Below, one piece after another: positions 17,484 through 24,519 of a stretch of 35,444 bases of DNA. The position numbers and the translations under genes are program-made. The notes under the pieces are model-generated. The model ran no database searches, was not told where the DNA came from, and worked only from the letters and a program-made list of their open reading frames with translations. Numbering within the stretch: position 1 is the stretch's first letter; every line of letters starts with the position of its first letter. This stretch comes from a virus, in IMG/VR virus record IMGVR_UViG_3300027861_000098, positions 1 to 35,444 of that record; one strand, 5' to 3'.

Positions 17484-17974
17484 GTGTATCCAATCAGCTT
17501 TTTAAGGTGAACTTTAGATTTATTTGCTCTCTTTAGTCTCCGAGTGTGAATCAACGGATTATCTCCAACAGTAGGTTTACGGGCAATAGTTGATGGACGG
17601 TTACTGGGTTCTCTGATAGTTTCAATTCGAGCCTGCACTGCTTCTTTCATTTCAAATCCCAATTTACGAAGAGCTTTCTCTACGGTAGTTCGGAGAAAAA
17701 TAATATCACCAACTAATAATTTTGTTCTCCGTCGCCATTCTTTTCTGTTTTTATCGAAGGTGTGCCGAAGAAATGATCTTTCCGGAACACCGACACCAAA
17801 TTCATTATAATACCCCGTATCCTGAACCCGCTTACCGCTGGCATACGGTTTTTCATCACGATGTATACCTATGGTTATAAATGCGCCTTTGATCTTATTC
17901 ATATTACGTAATATCTTCAATCGCCCTTTATCGGTATCAGTAGTTATATTTTTAGCCACCGAGAATATCCCCAT
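17480..17974 (-). CDS. HK97 gp10-like tail-completion protein
   Basis: 164 aa from the ATG at 17974. A longer in-frame ATG at 18088 would overlap the adaptor gene by 137 nt. The 17974 start has GGAAA just upstream and overlaps by only 23 nt, so I prefer it. The key motif is YYNEFGVGVPERSFLRHTFD, the conserved (N)EFG...P.R.FLR core of HK97 gp10-like proteins. A helix with VEKALRKLGFEMKEAVQARI and a C-terminal DNPLIHTRRLKRA (the usual PL..TG.L-type end) follow. Completes the tail and joins it to the head. Confidence 0.78.
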   Translation of the reverse strand: MGIFSVAKNITTDTDKGRLKILRNMNKIKGAFITIGIHRDEKPYASGKRVQDTGYYNEFGVGVPERSFLRHTFDKNRKEWRRRTKLLVGDIIFLRTTVEKALRKLGFEMKEAVQARIETIREPSNRPSTIARKPTVGDNPLIHTRRLKRANKSKVHLKKLIGYT

Positions 17975-18392
17975 AGGTTTCCGCGGTCCCGTCTCGATGC
18001 TCATCCATGTCTTTAGTGAACTCTGGCTTAACACGATCAGTATCTTCTTGGCACGCGGTTTTATCTGCAATGGAAATTCCGCCAGCATAAGGAACTGCTG
18101 CGACTACAGAATCTTTTTTTAATCGAATAACGAGATCCTTGAAGTGCTCATACATCTTACCGTATTCAATAGAAACTCGATCTGTTTTTTCATTTACATA
18201 CGGGGCGTATTTATTTCTAAGCGCTATTGCGAGAGATAATACGGTAGAGGAAATAGAAGCGCTATTTTGGTCAAGCGAATATTCTATTTCCTCATCATTT
18301 ACTTGTTCATGGTTATTATCGGTATCACCAAGGTGGAAGCGTACGGCGTCCTTGTTACTTTTACTCGGGTCTCCTGAATAGTTCCATGACAT
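17952..18392 (-). CDS. Head-tail adaptor (gp6-like connector)
   Basis: A 146-aa protein. DAVRFHLGDTDNNHEQVNDE plus EIEYSLDQNSASIS is the classic start of phage gp6/gp15-type adaptors (RFxLGDTD...L.DEEI...L). A long helix (TVLSLAIALRNKYAPYV) and EYGKMYEHFKDLVIRLK follow. The C-terminal part has YAGGISIADK and DRVKPEFT, also typical of this family. It would form the ring under the portal. Its 3' end overlaps the gp10-like start. Confidence 0.82.
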   Translation of the reverse strand: MSWNYSGDPSKSNKDAVRFHLGDTDNNHEQVNDEEIEYSLDQNSASISSTVLSLAIALRNKYAPYVNEKTDRVSIEYGKMYEHFKDLVIRLKKDSVVAAVPYAGGISIADKTACQEDTDRVKPEFTKDMDEHRDGTAETYGDILGG

Positions 18393-18405
18393 AGGTTAAA
18401 CCATA

Positions 18406-18891
18406 TTATTCATTAAAACCGAATCCATCGACTCCAGAATCGTCTTTTTGGGTCGGCGTTACTGGAGGCTTATCGGGATCAATTTTATCTGCGGCCTTCT
18501 TAGCTTTCACTTGCGCCTCAGCTTTAGACAATGTAACCAGCAGTTTTTCTGTTGTATAATCTTCGTTAATATCTACATCAGCACCATTTTTAATTGCCGC
18601 CTTTAAGTCGGCAATCACCTGATCTCTGTCGGGTCCAGTTTTTTCCGGCTCTTTATTTTCCTGATAGCCATCTTTGAAATCATGCTTGGTGCGTTGTTTA
18701 TACCTCTGGTAAGCTTTTTTAACTTCAGGACCATCATCAGAAACGTATATGCACCATAATTCGGGATTGGGCCAGCCCGAAGCTTCTGGACACGGTTCGC
18801 CAGAATGACGTTCTTCATATAAAGGTTTGCCTTTCGAATCAAGAAGTTCCGGATCTAATTTAACTTTTATTCTCTTTTTAATTAACCACAT
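18406..18891 (-). CDS. Hypothetical protein with possible HeH/LEM-like helix pair
   Basis: A 161-aa protein directly after the major capsid gene. The first 60 residues contain PELLDSKGKPLYEERHSGEP and CIYVSDDG. Residues about 103-137 (DQVIADLKAAIKNGADVDIN, YTTEKLLVTLSKAEAQ) look like the short helix-extended-loop-helix domain seen in small head-region phage proteins. The tail is charged and Pro-rich. No assigned function. SD AGGA lies 7 nt upstream, and the gene is the first after a terminator. Confidence 0.6.
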   Translation of the reverse strand: MWLIKKRIKVKLDPELLDSKGKPLYEERHSGEPCPEASGWPNPELWCIYVSDDGPEVKKAYQRYKQRTKHDFKDGYQENKEPEKTGPDRDQVIADLKAAIKNGADVDINEDYTTEKLLVTLSKAEAQVKAKKAADKIDPDKPPVTPTQKDDSGVDGFGFNE

Positions 18892-18908
18892 AACTTATTC
18901 CTTTCTTT

Positions 18909-18924
18909 AATGTTTTTAAACATT
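18909..18924. repeat. Short perfect inverted repeat AATGTTT-TT-AAACATT
   Basis: Seven-base arms with a two-base centre in the leader of the gene starting at 18891. It could be an operator or an mRNA hairpin near the SD. No function can be assigned. Confidence 0.4.
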
Positions 18925-18935
18925 CTCCTATATTG

Positions 18936-18962
18936 GAAAAAAGCCACCCATAAAGGTGGCTC
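18936..18962 (-). terminator. Intrinsic terminator after the major capsid gene
   Basis: On the minus strand AGCCACC, a six-base loop, GGTGGCT, then six T residues (18942-18937). The stem is seven perfect pairs, GC-rich against an AT-rich background. It lies 38 nt past the capsid stop. The opposite strand also ends in a T-run, so it may work both ways. Confidence 0.85.
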
Positions 18963-18999
18963 TTTTTAATATACATTTTTAGTTACCTGATTGCTTCAA

Positions 19000-19998
19000 T
19001 TAGGATATAACTCCGTCAAAAAATATCCCACAATCAGAGGCTACTAATTTCATATCAAACGACATTTCGCCTTCAATCCTGTCGGATTTTAACAAAGGTG
19101 CCCTGAGTTTAGTTATTACAGAACCGGCTGAACCAGCACCAACATGGCCAGTCCATTTGAAAATATAACCAGCAGAAGGTTTCATCTTAGAACCCTTTTC
19201 CGGTGCATAAGTAAGCAGACAACTCTTTTCGGTGGCTATAAATCCGATATCATCAGCAGCGCCCTTAACCGCAGAATTCTTAACTGCCTGTCCAACAACA
19301 ACCTGTTTGATTTCAAGTTGGGCTGCGAATATTTCTAGGGTAGGATTCTTGGAAGTAGTGTTTGTTATCCTAGCAATAACTTCAGGGTGGTTTTTTATGA
19401 CTGACCAAACATCATAACCCATGGAAAGAGTGAAATCCTCTTTCATCATGCCCGTTCCAGATATCAAATTAGATATCTGTTCTTCAATATCAGTGATAGG
19501 ATTACTGTTTGCGGCATCCCATAAAACAGATGGTGTAACATCTGCGGACCAAAGACTTGTGGTGAAGTAATTACTAAAGAATTCAACTTCACGTCTTATC
19601 AGAAGAATCTGAGTAACAAACTGTGTTGCGTCAGAATCACTATCCAGAGGCTCGTCTTCATTGTCTCTAGTCTGATCGGCTACATCCTTATGGAAGGCCC
19701 ATACGTCACAGTTGAAAGTATCTGTACCGAGATTGTATTCTCCACCAGCAGATTCAGAACCAGGAGCGCGTTTTTCAGCAAGGACTCTATAAAGATCACC
19801 CTTATTATAAGTGAAAAATGTATTACTTTGTTTCGCCGACGGAACAGAAGGGAAAATGCTGTTAGCCACATATGCTTTTTCATCTTGAATATAAGCAGTA
19901 CTTATATCGGTCAGTGGAGCATTAATGTGAACTTCGCTTCCAGTAGGATTCGATTTCTTAATGTATGCTAATGCTGCTTGTTGTAATAAATAATTCAT
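19000..19998 (-). CDS. Major capsid protein
   Basis: A 332-aa protein, the likely HK97-fold shell subunit. YIQDEKAYVANSIFPSVPSA, KQSNTFFTYNKGD and the later ADQTRDNEDEPLDSDSDATQ plus FVTQILLIRREVEFFSNYF are the usual motifs of capsid proteins encoded beside DUF2190-type decoration genes. IKNHPEVIARI and the Gly-rich C-terminal domain also fit. SD AAGGA lies 7 nt upstream of ATG. A strong terminator follows. No N-terminal scaffold (delta) domain is visible. Confidence 0.88.
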   Translation of the reverse strand: MNYLLQQAALAYIKKSNPTGSEVHINAPLTDISTAYIQDEKAYVANSIFPSVPSAKQSNTFFTYNKGDLYRVLAEKRAPGSESAGGEYNLGTDTFNCDVWAFHKDVADQTRDNEDEPLDSDSDATQFVTQILLIRREVEFFSNYFTTSLWSADVTPSVLWDAANSNPITDIEEQISNLISGTGMMKEDFTLSMGYDVWSVIKNHPEVIARITNTTSKNPTLEIFAAQLEIKQVVVGQAVKNSAVKGAADDIGFIATEKSCLLTYAPEKGSKMKPSAGYIFKWTGHVGAGSAGSVITKLRAPLLKSDRIEGEMSFDMKLVASDCGIFFDGVIS

Positions 19999-20053
19999 TT
20001 TAATTCCTTAGTTTTAAATTAAACTTTTTTCCCTGGTAAATTTTTATCCTGGC

Positions 20054-20953
20054 TTACGGTTGACTGGAAGATGAACTGGATGATGAGCTGGAGCTAGATG
20101 AGCTGGAGCTACTTGAAGAACTGGAAGAACTTGAAGAACTAGAAGACGATGAGGATGAACTCAGGCTTGAAGAACTGGAAGAACTGGAGCTTGAAGAGCT
20201 TGAGCTTGAAGAACTTGAGCTTGAAGAGCTGGAGCTTGAAGAACTTGAGCTTGAAGAACTTGAAGAACTAGAAGACGATGAGGATGAACTCAGGCTTGAA
20301 GAACTGGAAGAACTGGAGCTTGAAGAGCTTGAGCTTGAAGAACTTGAGCTTGAAGAGCTGGAGCTTGAAGAACTTGAGCTTGAAGAACTTGAGCTTGAAG
20401 AACTTGAGCTTGAAGAGCTGGAACTTGAAGAACTTGAGCTTGAAGAACTTGAAGAACTAGAAGACGATGAGGATGAACTCAGGCTTGAAGAGCTGGAAGA
20501 ACTTGAAGAACTTGAAGAGCTTGAAGAGCTGGAACTTGAAGAACTGGAGCTGGAGCTGGATGAGCTGGAGCTGGAATTCTTTTTTGACTGGGCATCTAAA
20601 TTAAGAGAAAATTTCTGACCATCAGCAGAAGTAGATGTCATGGCGATACCGGCTCTAACTCCAAATCCCGACTGATAAAATTTTCCGCCTGTACCACATA
20701 CAACTTCCGCACCCGCAGCTATAGCACCACCGGCAACAGCAAGAGAAATGCCTTGAGAAGTGATACCTACAGGTTCACCAACAGTATCGGTTATTGTCTG
20801 GAGGACACCAACAAAAGCATCGGATCGTGCAGCAACTAAAATAGCCTGTGCGCTGGAATTGATTTTTGCACCATAGTGCAACTTGCCAGTTAAGTCCGCC
20901 CCAGCGGGACGGTTAAAAGGACGTATGCCTGCTTCAAATGCTTGTACTGTCAT
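20054..20953 (-). CDS. Capsid decoration protein with long poly-serine C-terminal tail
   Basis: A 299-aa protein in two parts. Residues 1-122 are paralogous to the whole next gene upstream (20964-21338): both have GLRPF or GIRPF, YG.KI.SS.Q or YHGIKIDSSSQ, DAFVGVLQT.TDT, and a C-terminal F..NLDAQ. This is the compact beta fold of DUF2190-like head decoration (cement) proteins. From about residue 127 (after KKN) to SQP at the end it is almost pure serine, about 170 residues with three single leucines. The tail would project from the capsid surface. It mixes TCN and AGY codons, so the amino acid seems to be what is kept. Alternatives: a linker for glycans or for display. Confidence 0.82.
   Translation of the reverse strand: MTVQAFEAGIRPFNRPAGADLTGKLHYGAKINSSAQAILVAARSDAFVGVLQTITDTVGEPVGITSQGISLAVAGGAIAAGAEVVCGTGGKFYQSGFGVRAGIAMTSTSADGQKFSLNLDAQSKKNSSSSSSSSSSSSSSSSSSSSSSSSSSSSSSSLSSSSSSSSSSSSSSSSSSSSSSSSSSSSSSSSSSSSSSSSSSSSSSSSSSSSSSSSSSSSSSLSSSSSSSSSSSSSSSSSSSSSSSSSSSSSSSSSSSSSSSSSSLSSSSSSSSSSSSSSSSSSSSSSSSSSSSSSSSSQP
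20060..20570 (-). repeat. Poly-Ser-coding repeat array, long units of 129 and 189 bp
   Basis: A marker block containing agaagacgatgaggatgaac occurs at 20141, 20270 and 20459, giving spacings of 129 bp (43 codons) and 189 bp (63 codons). Between the markers are short 6-18 bp repeats of gaagaactt and gagctt type. All spacings are multiples of three. Confidence 0.85.
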
Positions 20954-20963
20954 ATTGTTTTAC

Positions 20964-21338
20964 CTATACGGATAAGTTCTGAGCATCCAGGTTAATGGTG
21001 AACTCTACACCGGCTCCTGAAGCGCCGTTCATTGCTGTACCAACTTTTCTTCCTGTAGTCAGTGTTATGAACCGACCGACGGCATTACATTCTAACTCGG
21101 CTCCGGCAGCAACAACCGCTCCTGCTATAGCTTTCGACTGGCCCTTGGAAGCTATCGAAACAGATCTTCCTTGAGTGTCAGTTGTAGTCTGCAATACTCC
21201 AACAAAAGCATCATTAATGGACGAAACAACTTCGACCTGTGAGCTGGAGTCTATTTTTATACCATGATACTGTTTAGTGCTGAGATCGCCTGACGCTTCC
21301 ATCGAGAAGGGGCGTAATCCATTTGAAAATACTGTCAT
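20964..21338 (-). CDS. Capsid decoration protein (DUF2190-like)
   Basis: A 124-aa protein with the pattern GLRPFSMEASGDLSTKQYHG, DAFVGVLQTTTDTQGRSVS, then KAIAGAVVAAGAELECNAVG and a final FTINLDAQNLSV. This is the small beta-rich DUF2190-type cement protein that trims the capsid. It is the tail-less version of the next gene, 10 nt away. The two probably arose by tandem duplication. Placement between scaffold and capsid genes supports the call. Confidence 0.83.
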   Translation of the reverse strand: MTVFSNGLRPFSMEASGDLSTKQYHGIKIDSSSQVEVVSSINDAFVGVLQTTTDTQGRSVSIASKGQSKAIAGAVVAAGAELECNAVGRFITLTTGRKVGTAMNGASGAGVEFTINLDAQNLSV

Positions 21339-21366
21339 AATTTTTTCCCGTTAAATTCGTTAGTTA

Positions 21367-22296
21367 TTATCTCAATTCAGGATTGTTTTTTCGAACTTCG
21401 ATTCTGGCTTTTTCAATACTCATTTTAGGATCGGCTTTTGCCATTTCTTCAGCCATTTTTTGAATCTTAGCTGTATTGTCCGCGCCATCATCACCTAAGT
21501 TAGAACCCGTTTCTTTGAAAATATCACTGGATTCAAGAGCTTCATTAGTTTTTTTGAAACTTTTCTGCATAGCCTCAAACCCTTCCTTACTCATTGTTTT
21601 GGAGGCTTCTTTCAAAAGTTTTGCCGTATTTTCGGGCTTATCTACAAGGGGATATTCATCCGTAGCCATTTTTAAAAATTTATTATCGTCATTGACATCT
21701 TCGAGACCGTCAACACGTTTGACTAATTTTTCATTTGTTTCTTTAAGTTCTTTATTGATTTTTTCGACTTCGTCAGCCTTAGTGATTTTCAGTTGGTCTT
21801 CTGCGGACAATGACATTGTTTCCCCTTTTTTTATTGTAGCGGTTAATTCTTTATTGGTTTTTTCAAGTCCGGCGAGATCTTCTTTAGCCTTAACAACATC
21901 AGCTTGAGCTTTTTCCAGTTCAGTTTTCACTTCGCCTTCATCTTTTTGGATGTGTGCGCTTGCAGAAAAATCATCATTTCGAATAGCAATGGAAGCACCG
22001 TCAGGCAATTCACTCTTAACAGTTTCCATTAATCCCAGGATAGCTTTCATTGTTTTCATGGTGCCATCAGTAAGTTTCTTACCTTTTTTGGCAGCAGCCG
22101 CTTTAAAAACTTCAAGATTTTTATCGGTATCTGTTTCATTTGCGAATTTAAATTCTTTTAATACTGCAGCTAAATCCATGTTCCCATCCTGTTTTGTTAA
22201 ATAAAATTTTTTATGATTAGCACCTTTATCAACGGTTGATACTTCTTCGACATTAAAATCAATGAGTTCATTTGAGTCTTTTTTAATAAGTGCCAT
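21367..22296 (-). CDS. Scaffold-like head protein carrying an XkdF-type VDKGAN segment
   Basis: A 309-aa acidic, mostly helical protein. Residues about 16-33 are VEEVSTVDKGANHKKFYL, which resembles the E(I/V)SLVDKGAN segment usually found directly after the protease domain in XkdF-like prohead proteases. Residues about 125-215 form a strong coiled coil (LEKAQADVVKAKEDLAGLEK, then a second block VEKINKELKETNEKLVKRVD). The end, KMSIEKARIEVRKNNPELR, resembles the C-termini of phage scaffolds that bind capsid. The protease gene lies about 790 bp upstream across a plus-strand island. Role: internal scaffold. Confidence 0.75.
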   Translation of the reverse strand: MALIKKDSNELIDFNVEEVSTVDKGANHKKFYLTKQDGNMDLAAVLKEFKFANETDTDKNLEVFKAAAAKKGKKLTDGTMKTMKAILGLMETVKSELPDGASIAIRNDDFSASAHIQKDEGEVKTELEKAQADVVKAKEDLAGLEKTNKELTATIKKGETMSLSAEDQLKITKADEVEKINKELKETNEKLVKRVDGLEDVNDDNKFLKMATDEYPLVDKPENTAKLLKEASKTMSKEGFEAMQKSFKKTNEALESSDIFKETGSNLGDDGADNTAKIQKMAEEMAKADPKMSIEKARIEVRKNNPELR

Positions 22297-22411
22297 CTTG
22301 ATATCTTCCTTAATTATAAACGCAAAATGAAATAATAAAAAGAAAAAAATGCTGTTTTTGTTAAAAAAACGGTCTTTATACCCAAAAAGGTCGGGTTATT
22401 CCGAATTTAGA

Positions 22412-22440
22412 TTGACAAGTGTAATACGTTAGTGTATTTT
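22412..22440 (+). promoter_or_regulatory. Sigma70-type promoter of the plus-strand island
   Basis: TTGACA (22412-22417), a 17-nt spacer, then TATTTT (22435-22440). The -35 is perfect and the spacing ideal; the -10 matches 4 of 6. It points away from the surrounding phage transcription, towards the small plus-strand ORFs starting 26 nt later. Confidence 0.7.
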
Positions 22441-22465
22441 TAGTGTAGTCGAAAGGATGAATGTT

Positions 22466-22671
22466 ATGAAAGAATGGATGGTTACATATTACAACAACGG
22501 TATTAAAATAATTTAAGGGAACCAAGAAAGTTCAGGTAGTACTCACCGTAGCACATCTTGATCACGATGAGGATAACTGGGATGTGAAGGATGATAGGTT
22601 GAAGGCTTTATGCCAGTATCATCATTTGAAGCTGGATAGGGAAGAGCCTATTCGTAGGAAGAAAAAAGTAT
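22466..22671 (+). pseudogene. Broken HNH-type protein gene
   Basis: From about 22512 to a TGA at 22669-22671 the plus strand encodes KKVQVVLTVAHLDHDEDNWD, then RLKALCQYHHLKLDREEP. This closely follows the widespread small HNH-type phage protein pattern VVLTVAHLDH..N....LRALC..CHL.YD. The second zinc Cys (usually CxxCH) is His here, the upstream Cys pair is absent, and the frame has no start. In the next frame an SD-preceded ATG at 22466 gives only MKEWMVTYYNNGIKII before a TAA at 22514. A deletion plus frameshift is the simplest reading. Orientation is opposite to all neighbours. Confidence 0.6.
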
Positions 22672-22903
22672 GATATTCAGTAAAAGAAAAAAACTTGCAG
22701 AAGAATTCTATGAATGGAAAAAAAAGAAATCAACCGATATAGGCTCCTCACTAGACGACTCGCCATTCAATGTAATAACGTTTTTAGATCTTAAAGGATT
22801 ACTGAATGATAAATTAGGTGTTATTCTTGGTACAGAATTTACGCTGATGGATAAGCCCGCCAATGAGAGAGCCGTTATCTGTCGGCCCTCCCATAAAACC
22901 TAA
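22670..22903 (+). CDS. Small plus-strand protein (FSKRKKLAEEFYEW type), end possibly altered
   Basis: A 77-aa protein whose ATG overlaps the stop of the HNH remnant (ATGA). Residues 1-49 (MIFSKRKKLAEEFYEW, then PFNVITFLDLKGLLND) resemble small proteins of unknown function common in phage accessory regions, which end at about this point. Residues 50-77 look unrelated and may be read-through into flanking DNA. A local promoter could express it. Whether it is still functional is unclear. Confidence 0.5.
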   Translation: MIFSKRKKLAEEFYEWKKKKSTDIGSSLDDSPFNVITFLDLKGLLNDKLGVILGTEFTLMDKPANERAVICRPSHKT

Positions 22904-23036
22904 CCAGAATGATAATCTGCCGGACCACCGGACACTGCCCAACGCGGCAACTTCCGGTCTGATTACGCTTGCAGGAATTTTCGTGAACACACCTGCCCAT
23001 CTCAGTCTGATACCTACACACCAATCTTATCTTCTG
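22904..23036. other. Non-coding stretch between island and protease gene
   Basis: Together with 22297-22411 on the other side of the island, this DNA has no convincing gene. Plus-strand ORFs that cross it run antisense into the protease gene. I see no repeats at its borders that would mark a transposition target. Confidence 0.4.
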
Positions 23037-23056
23037 AAAAACTCCTTTAAGGAGTT
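23037..23056 (-). terminator. Weak terminator-like hairpin after the protease gene
   Basis: On the minus strand AACTCC, a five-base loop, GGAGTT, then further Ts. Six-pair stem, short T-run. It lies 26 nt past the protease stop, so it may reduce read-through into the plus-strand island. Confidence 0.4.
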
Positions 23057-23081
23057 CTACGGATTTTGGATCCATAATGGA

Positions 23082-23609
23082 TTATGCGGGACGCCTCTTA
23101 CCGTACCCACCTGGGCTGAAGGCTGTTATCTCACCCTTCTTGACTTTCTCCCAGACATCCTTATCTTCAATCTTAACTGCCATTATCCAGCTACCCTCTT
23201 TAATTATCTGGCCATCCGGGGCCGCGAAATCAACTGGAGCAATAAACGATTCTACAGGTTGAGCTTTTATAACGTGATCATGCTGTTCTTTTATTTCCTG
23301 GAAGTCATACATGTAGTCATGGGCTGATTTTTCGATTTCCTCTTTCGTCATGCGGTCGCCATGAGAATCGCCATCGGGAGTTACATTGGTCCATGGCTCA
23401 ATAACTACTCCATAAACAATCTGTTTTTCAGGTGCGGTTTTCCAAATGTTAGCTGATGCAGTCTTGGGTAATTCCTTAACGAGCTTACATTCCTCGATGA
23501 CTTCCATTAAGGTCTGTTTCAGCTCTGATTTTTCCAGCTGCTTCTTCAGTTCAGAATCCGTTCCGATGAAAGCTGCCTGCATTATATCTTTTACTGTCAT
23601 GTCTGTCAT
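23082..23609 (-). CDS. Prohead protease (XkdF-like, peptidase S78_2)
   Basis: A 175-aa protein. Residues about 60-172 match the XkdF-like putative phage serine protease: KQIVYGVVIEPWTNVTPDGD, SHGDRMTKEEIEKSAHDYM, EQHDHV (candidate catalytic His), VESFIAPVDFA (candidate catalytic Ser), GSWIMAVKIEDKDVWEKVKK and GEITAFSPGG. The gene ends right after GYGKRRPA, where family members usually continue into an (E)VSLVDKGAN segment. That segment is found instead at the start of the next head gene. Cleaves scaffold and capsid during head maturation. Coupled to the minor head gene by ATGA. Confidence 0.82.
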   Translation of the reverse strand: MTDMTVKDIMQAAFIGTDSELKKQLEKSELKQTLMEVIEECKLVKELPKTASANIWKTAPEKQIVYGVVIEPWTNVTPDGDSHGDRMTKEEIEKSAHDYMYDFQEIKEQHDHVIKAQPVESFIAPVDFAAPDGQIIKEGSWIMAVKIEDKDVWEKVKKGEITAFSPGGYGKRRPA

Positions 23610-24517
23610 TTCTTTTTTCTCCTGCGAATAATTAAACTACTCCTACAATTCGGATGGGCCGATGGTCGGTCAAATGGTCCCAGTACCCCTGACGGATCTA
23701 TAAATTGTTTATTTAATGGGACGGCCTGACCATCCAGATCAAGACATATCCTCGAAGTCTTGCTATCCCTGGTAGCCACCCAAACTTTTTCCCATGTCTT
23801 CATAGAAATCACGCCGTCCACAACAGCCTGGTCCCACATGTCAAGCTGACCCTGAGATATAACATCAGTTAACTCTGTCTGAGCAATTGTCAAGGAACGG
23901 CTGCGAAGGGCTCTTTTCGTATACGCCACTATTTTACTATCTATTTTGGCTTGCGATAAACCTTCCGCAGCTAACGTGTTCCTTAAATTTACTACAGCTC
24001 GCGCTTGCTTGGCATTTAAGCCGATAGAGCCGCGAATCATCTGTGATGCCCGGGGAAGAGGAATTCCCTTGTCAAAGGCTTCGAAAGTCATGATCCGAGT
24101 AGCTTCCCGTCCTGAATTAGTTACCAGCTCCAGACGATTTGCTGTGGTGTTGGATAAAAATTTTAAAGTCTTAGGGGCTCTTGGATCAAAAGTATAATCC
24201 GAATTATTTATTACAGGAACAAATGCTATCGAAGCGACAGCAGCTTGCTTCAATGACAAAGCCAATAGATCATCAGCTTTTTCCGGTTCGAATTTATCCC
24301 ACTTAACACTCTCCACTACTTTAGACATTTCCCCAGTTTTCAGTGCTTTGGTGATTGCGGTAATAGTGGTAGCATCACGTACATCATCAAATCCATCACG
24401 ATAAGATTTCGCTACCCTGGACATTTTAGCATCAGCAATATCATTCATCTCCTGATGTTGCTTCTTCTTACCTTTAGCTTTGGTAATGAAGGTAGGATAT
24501 GCTACGTTTGTCGGCAT
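23606..24517 (-). CDS. Minor head protein (SPP1 gp7 / Mu F gp30-like)
   Basis: A 303-aa protein. The C-terminal quarter has the family signature WVATRDSKTSRICLDLDGQA, then LGPFDRPSAHPNCRSSLII, that is W.A..D..TC..C..L.G...P......HPNCR. The helix RALRSRSLTIAQTELTD before it is also typical (A.TE...). The gene lies directly after the portal, as in Mu and SPP1. It is a few copies per head and needed for head assembly. Confidence 0.88.
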   Translation of the reverse strand: MPTNVAYPTFITKAKGKKKQHQEMNDIADAKMSRVAKSYRDGFDDVRDATTITAITKALKTGEMSKVVESVKWDKFEPEKADDLLALSLKQAAVASIAFVPVINNSDYTFDPRAPKTLKFLSNTTANRLELVTNSGREATRIMTFEAFDKGIPLPRASQMIRGSIGLNAKQARAVVNLRNTLAAEGLSQAKIDSKIVAYTKRALRSRSLTIAQTELTDVISQGQLDMWDQAVVDGVISMKTWEKVWVATRDSKTSRICLDLDGQAVPLNKQFIDPSGVLGPFDRPSAHPNCRSSLIIRRRKKK

Positions 24518-24519
24518 AT

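Noticed and set aside
18615-18842. Minus-strand ORF inside the gene at 18406-18891
   Set aside because: Alternate-frame shadow; the longer ORF has a good SD and plausible composition.
19680-19883. Minus-strand ORF inside the capsid gene
   Set aside because: Out-of-frame shadow of the major capsid protein.
20278-20460. Plus-strand ORF of Leu-Lys-Asn-Ser repeats
   Set aside because: Antisense reading of the poly-serine tract of the decoration protein.
22875-23075. Minus-strand ORF of 66 aa in the gap before the island
   Set aside because: No SD, odd composition, not similar to anything recognised; contains the terminator-like hairpin.
22863-23327. Plus-strand ORF of 154 aa
   Set aside because: Overlaps most of the protease gene antisense; no SD, and its second half is clearly a shadow.
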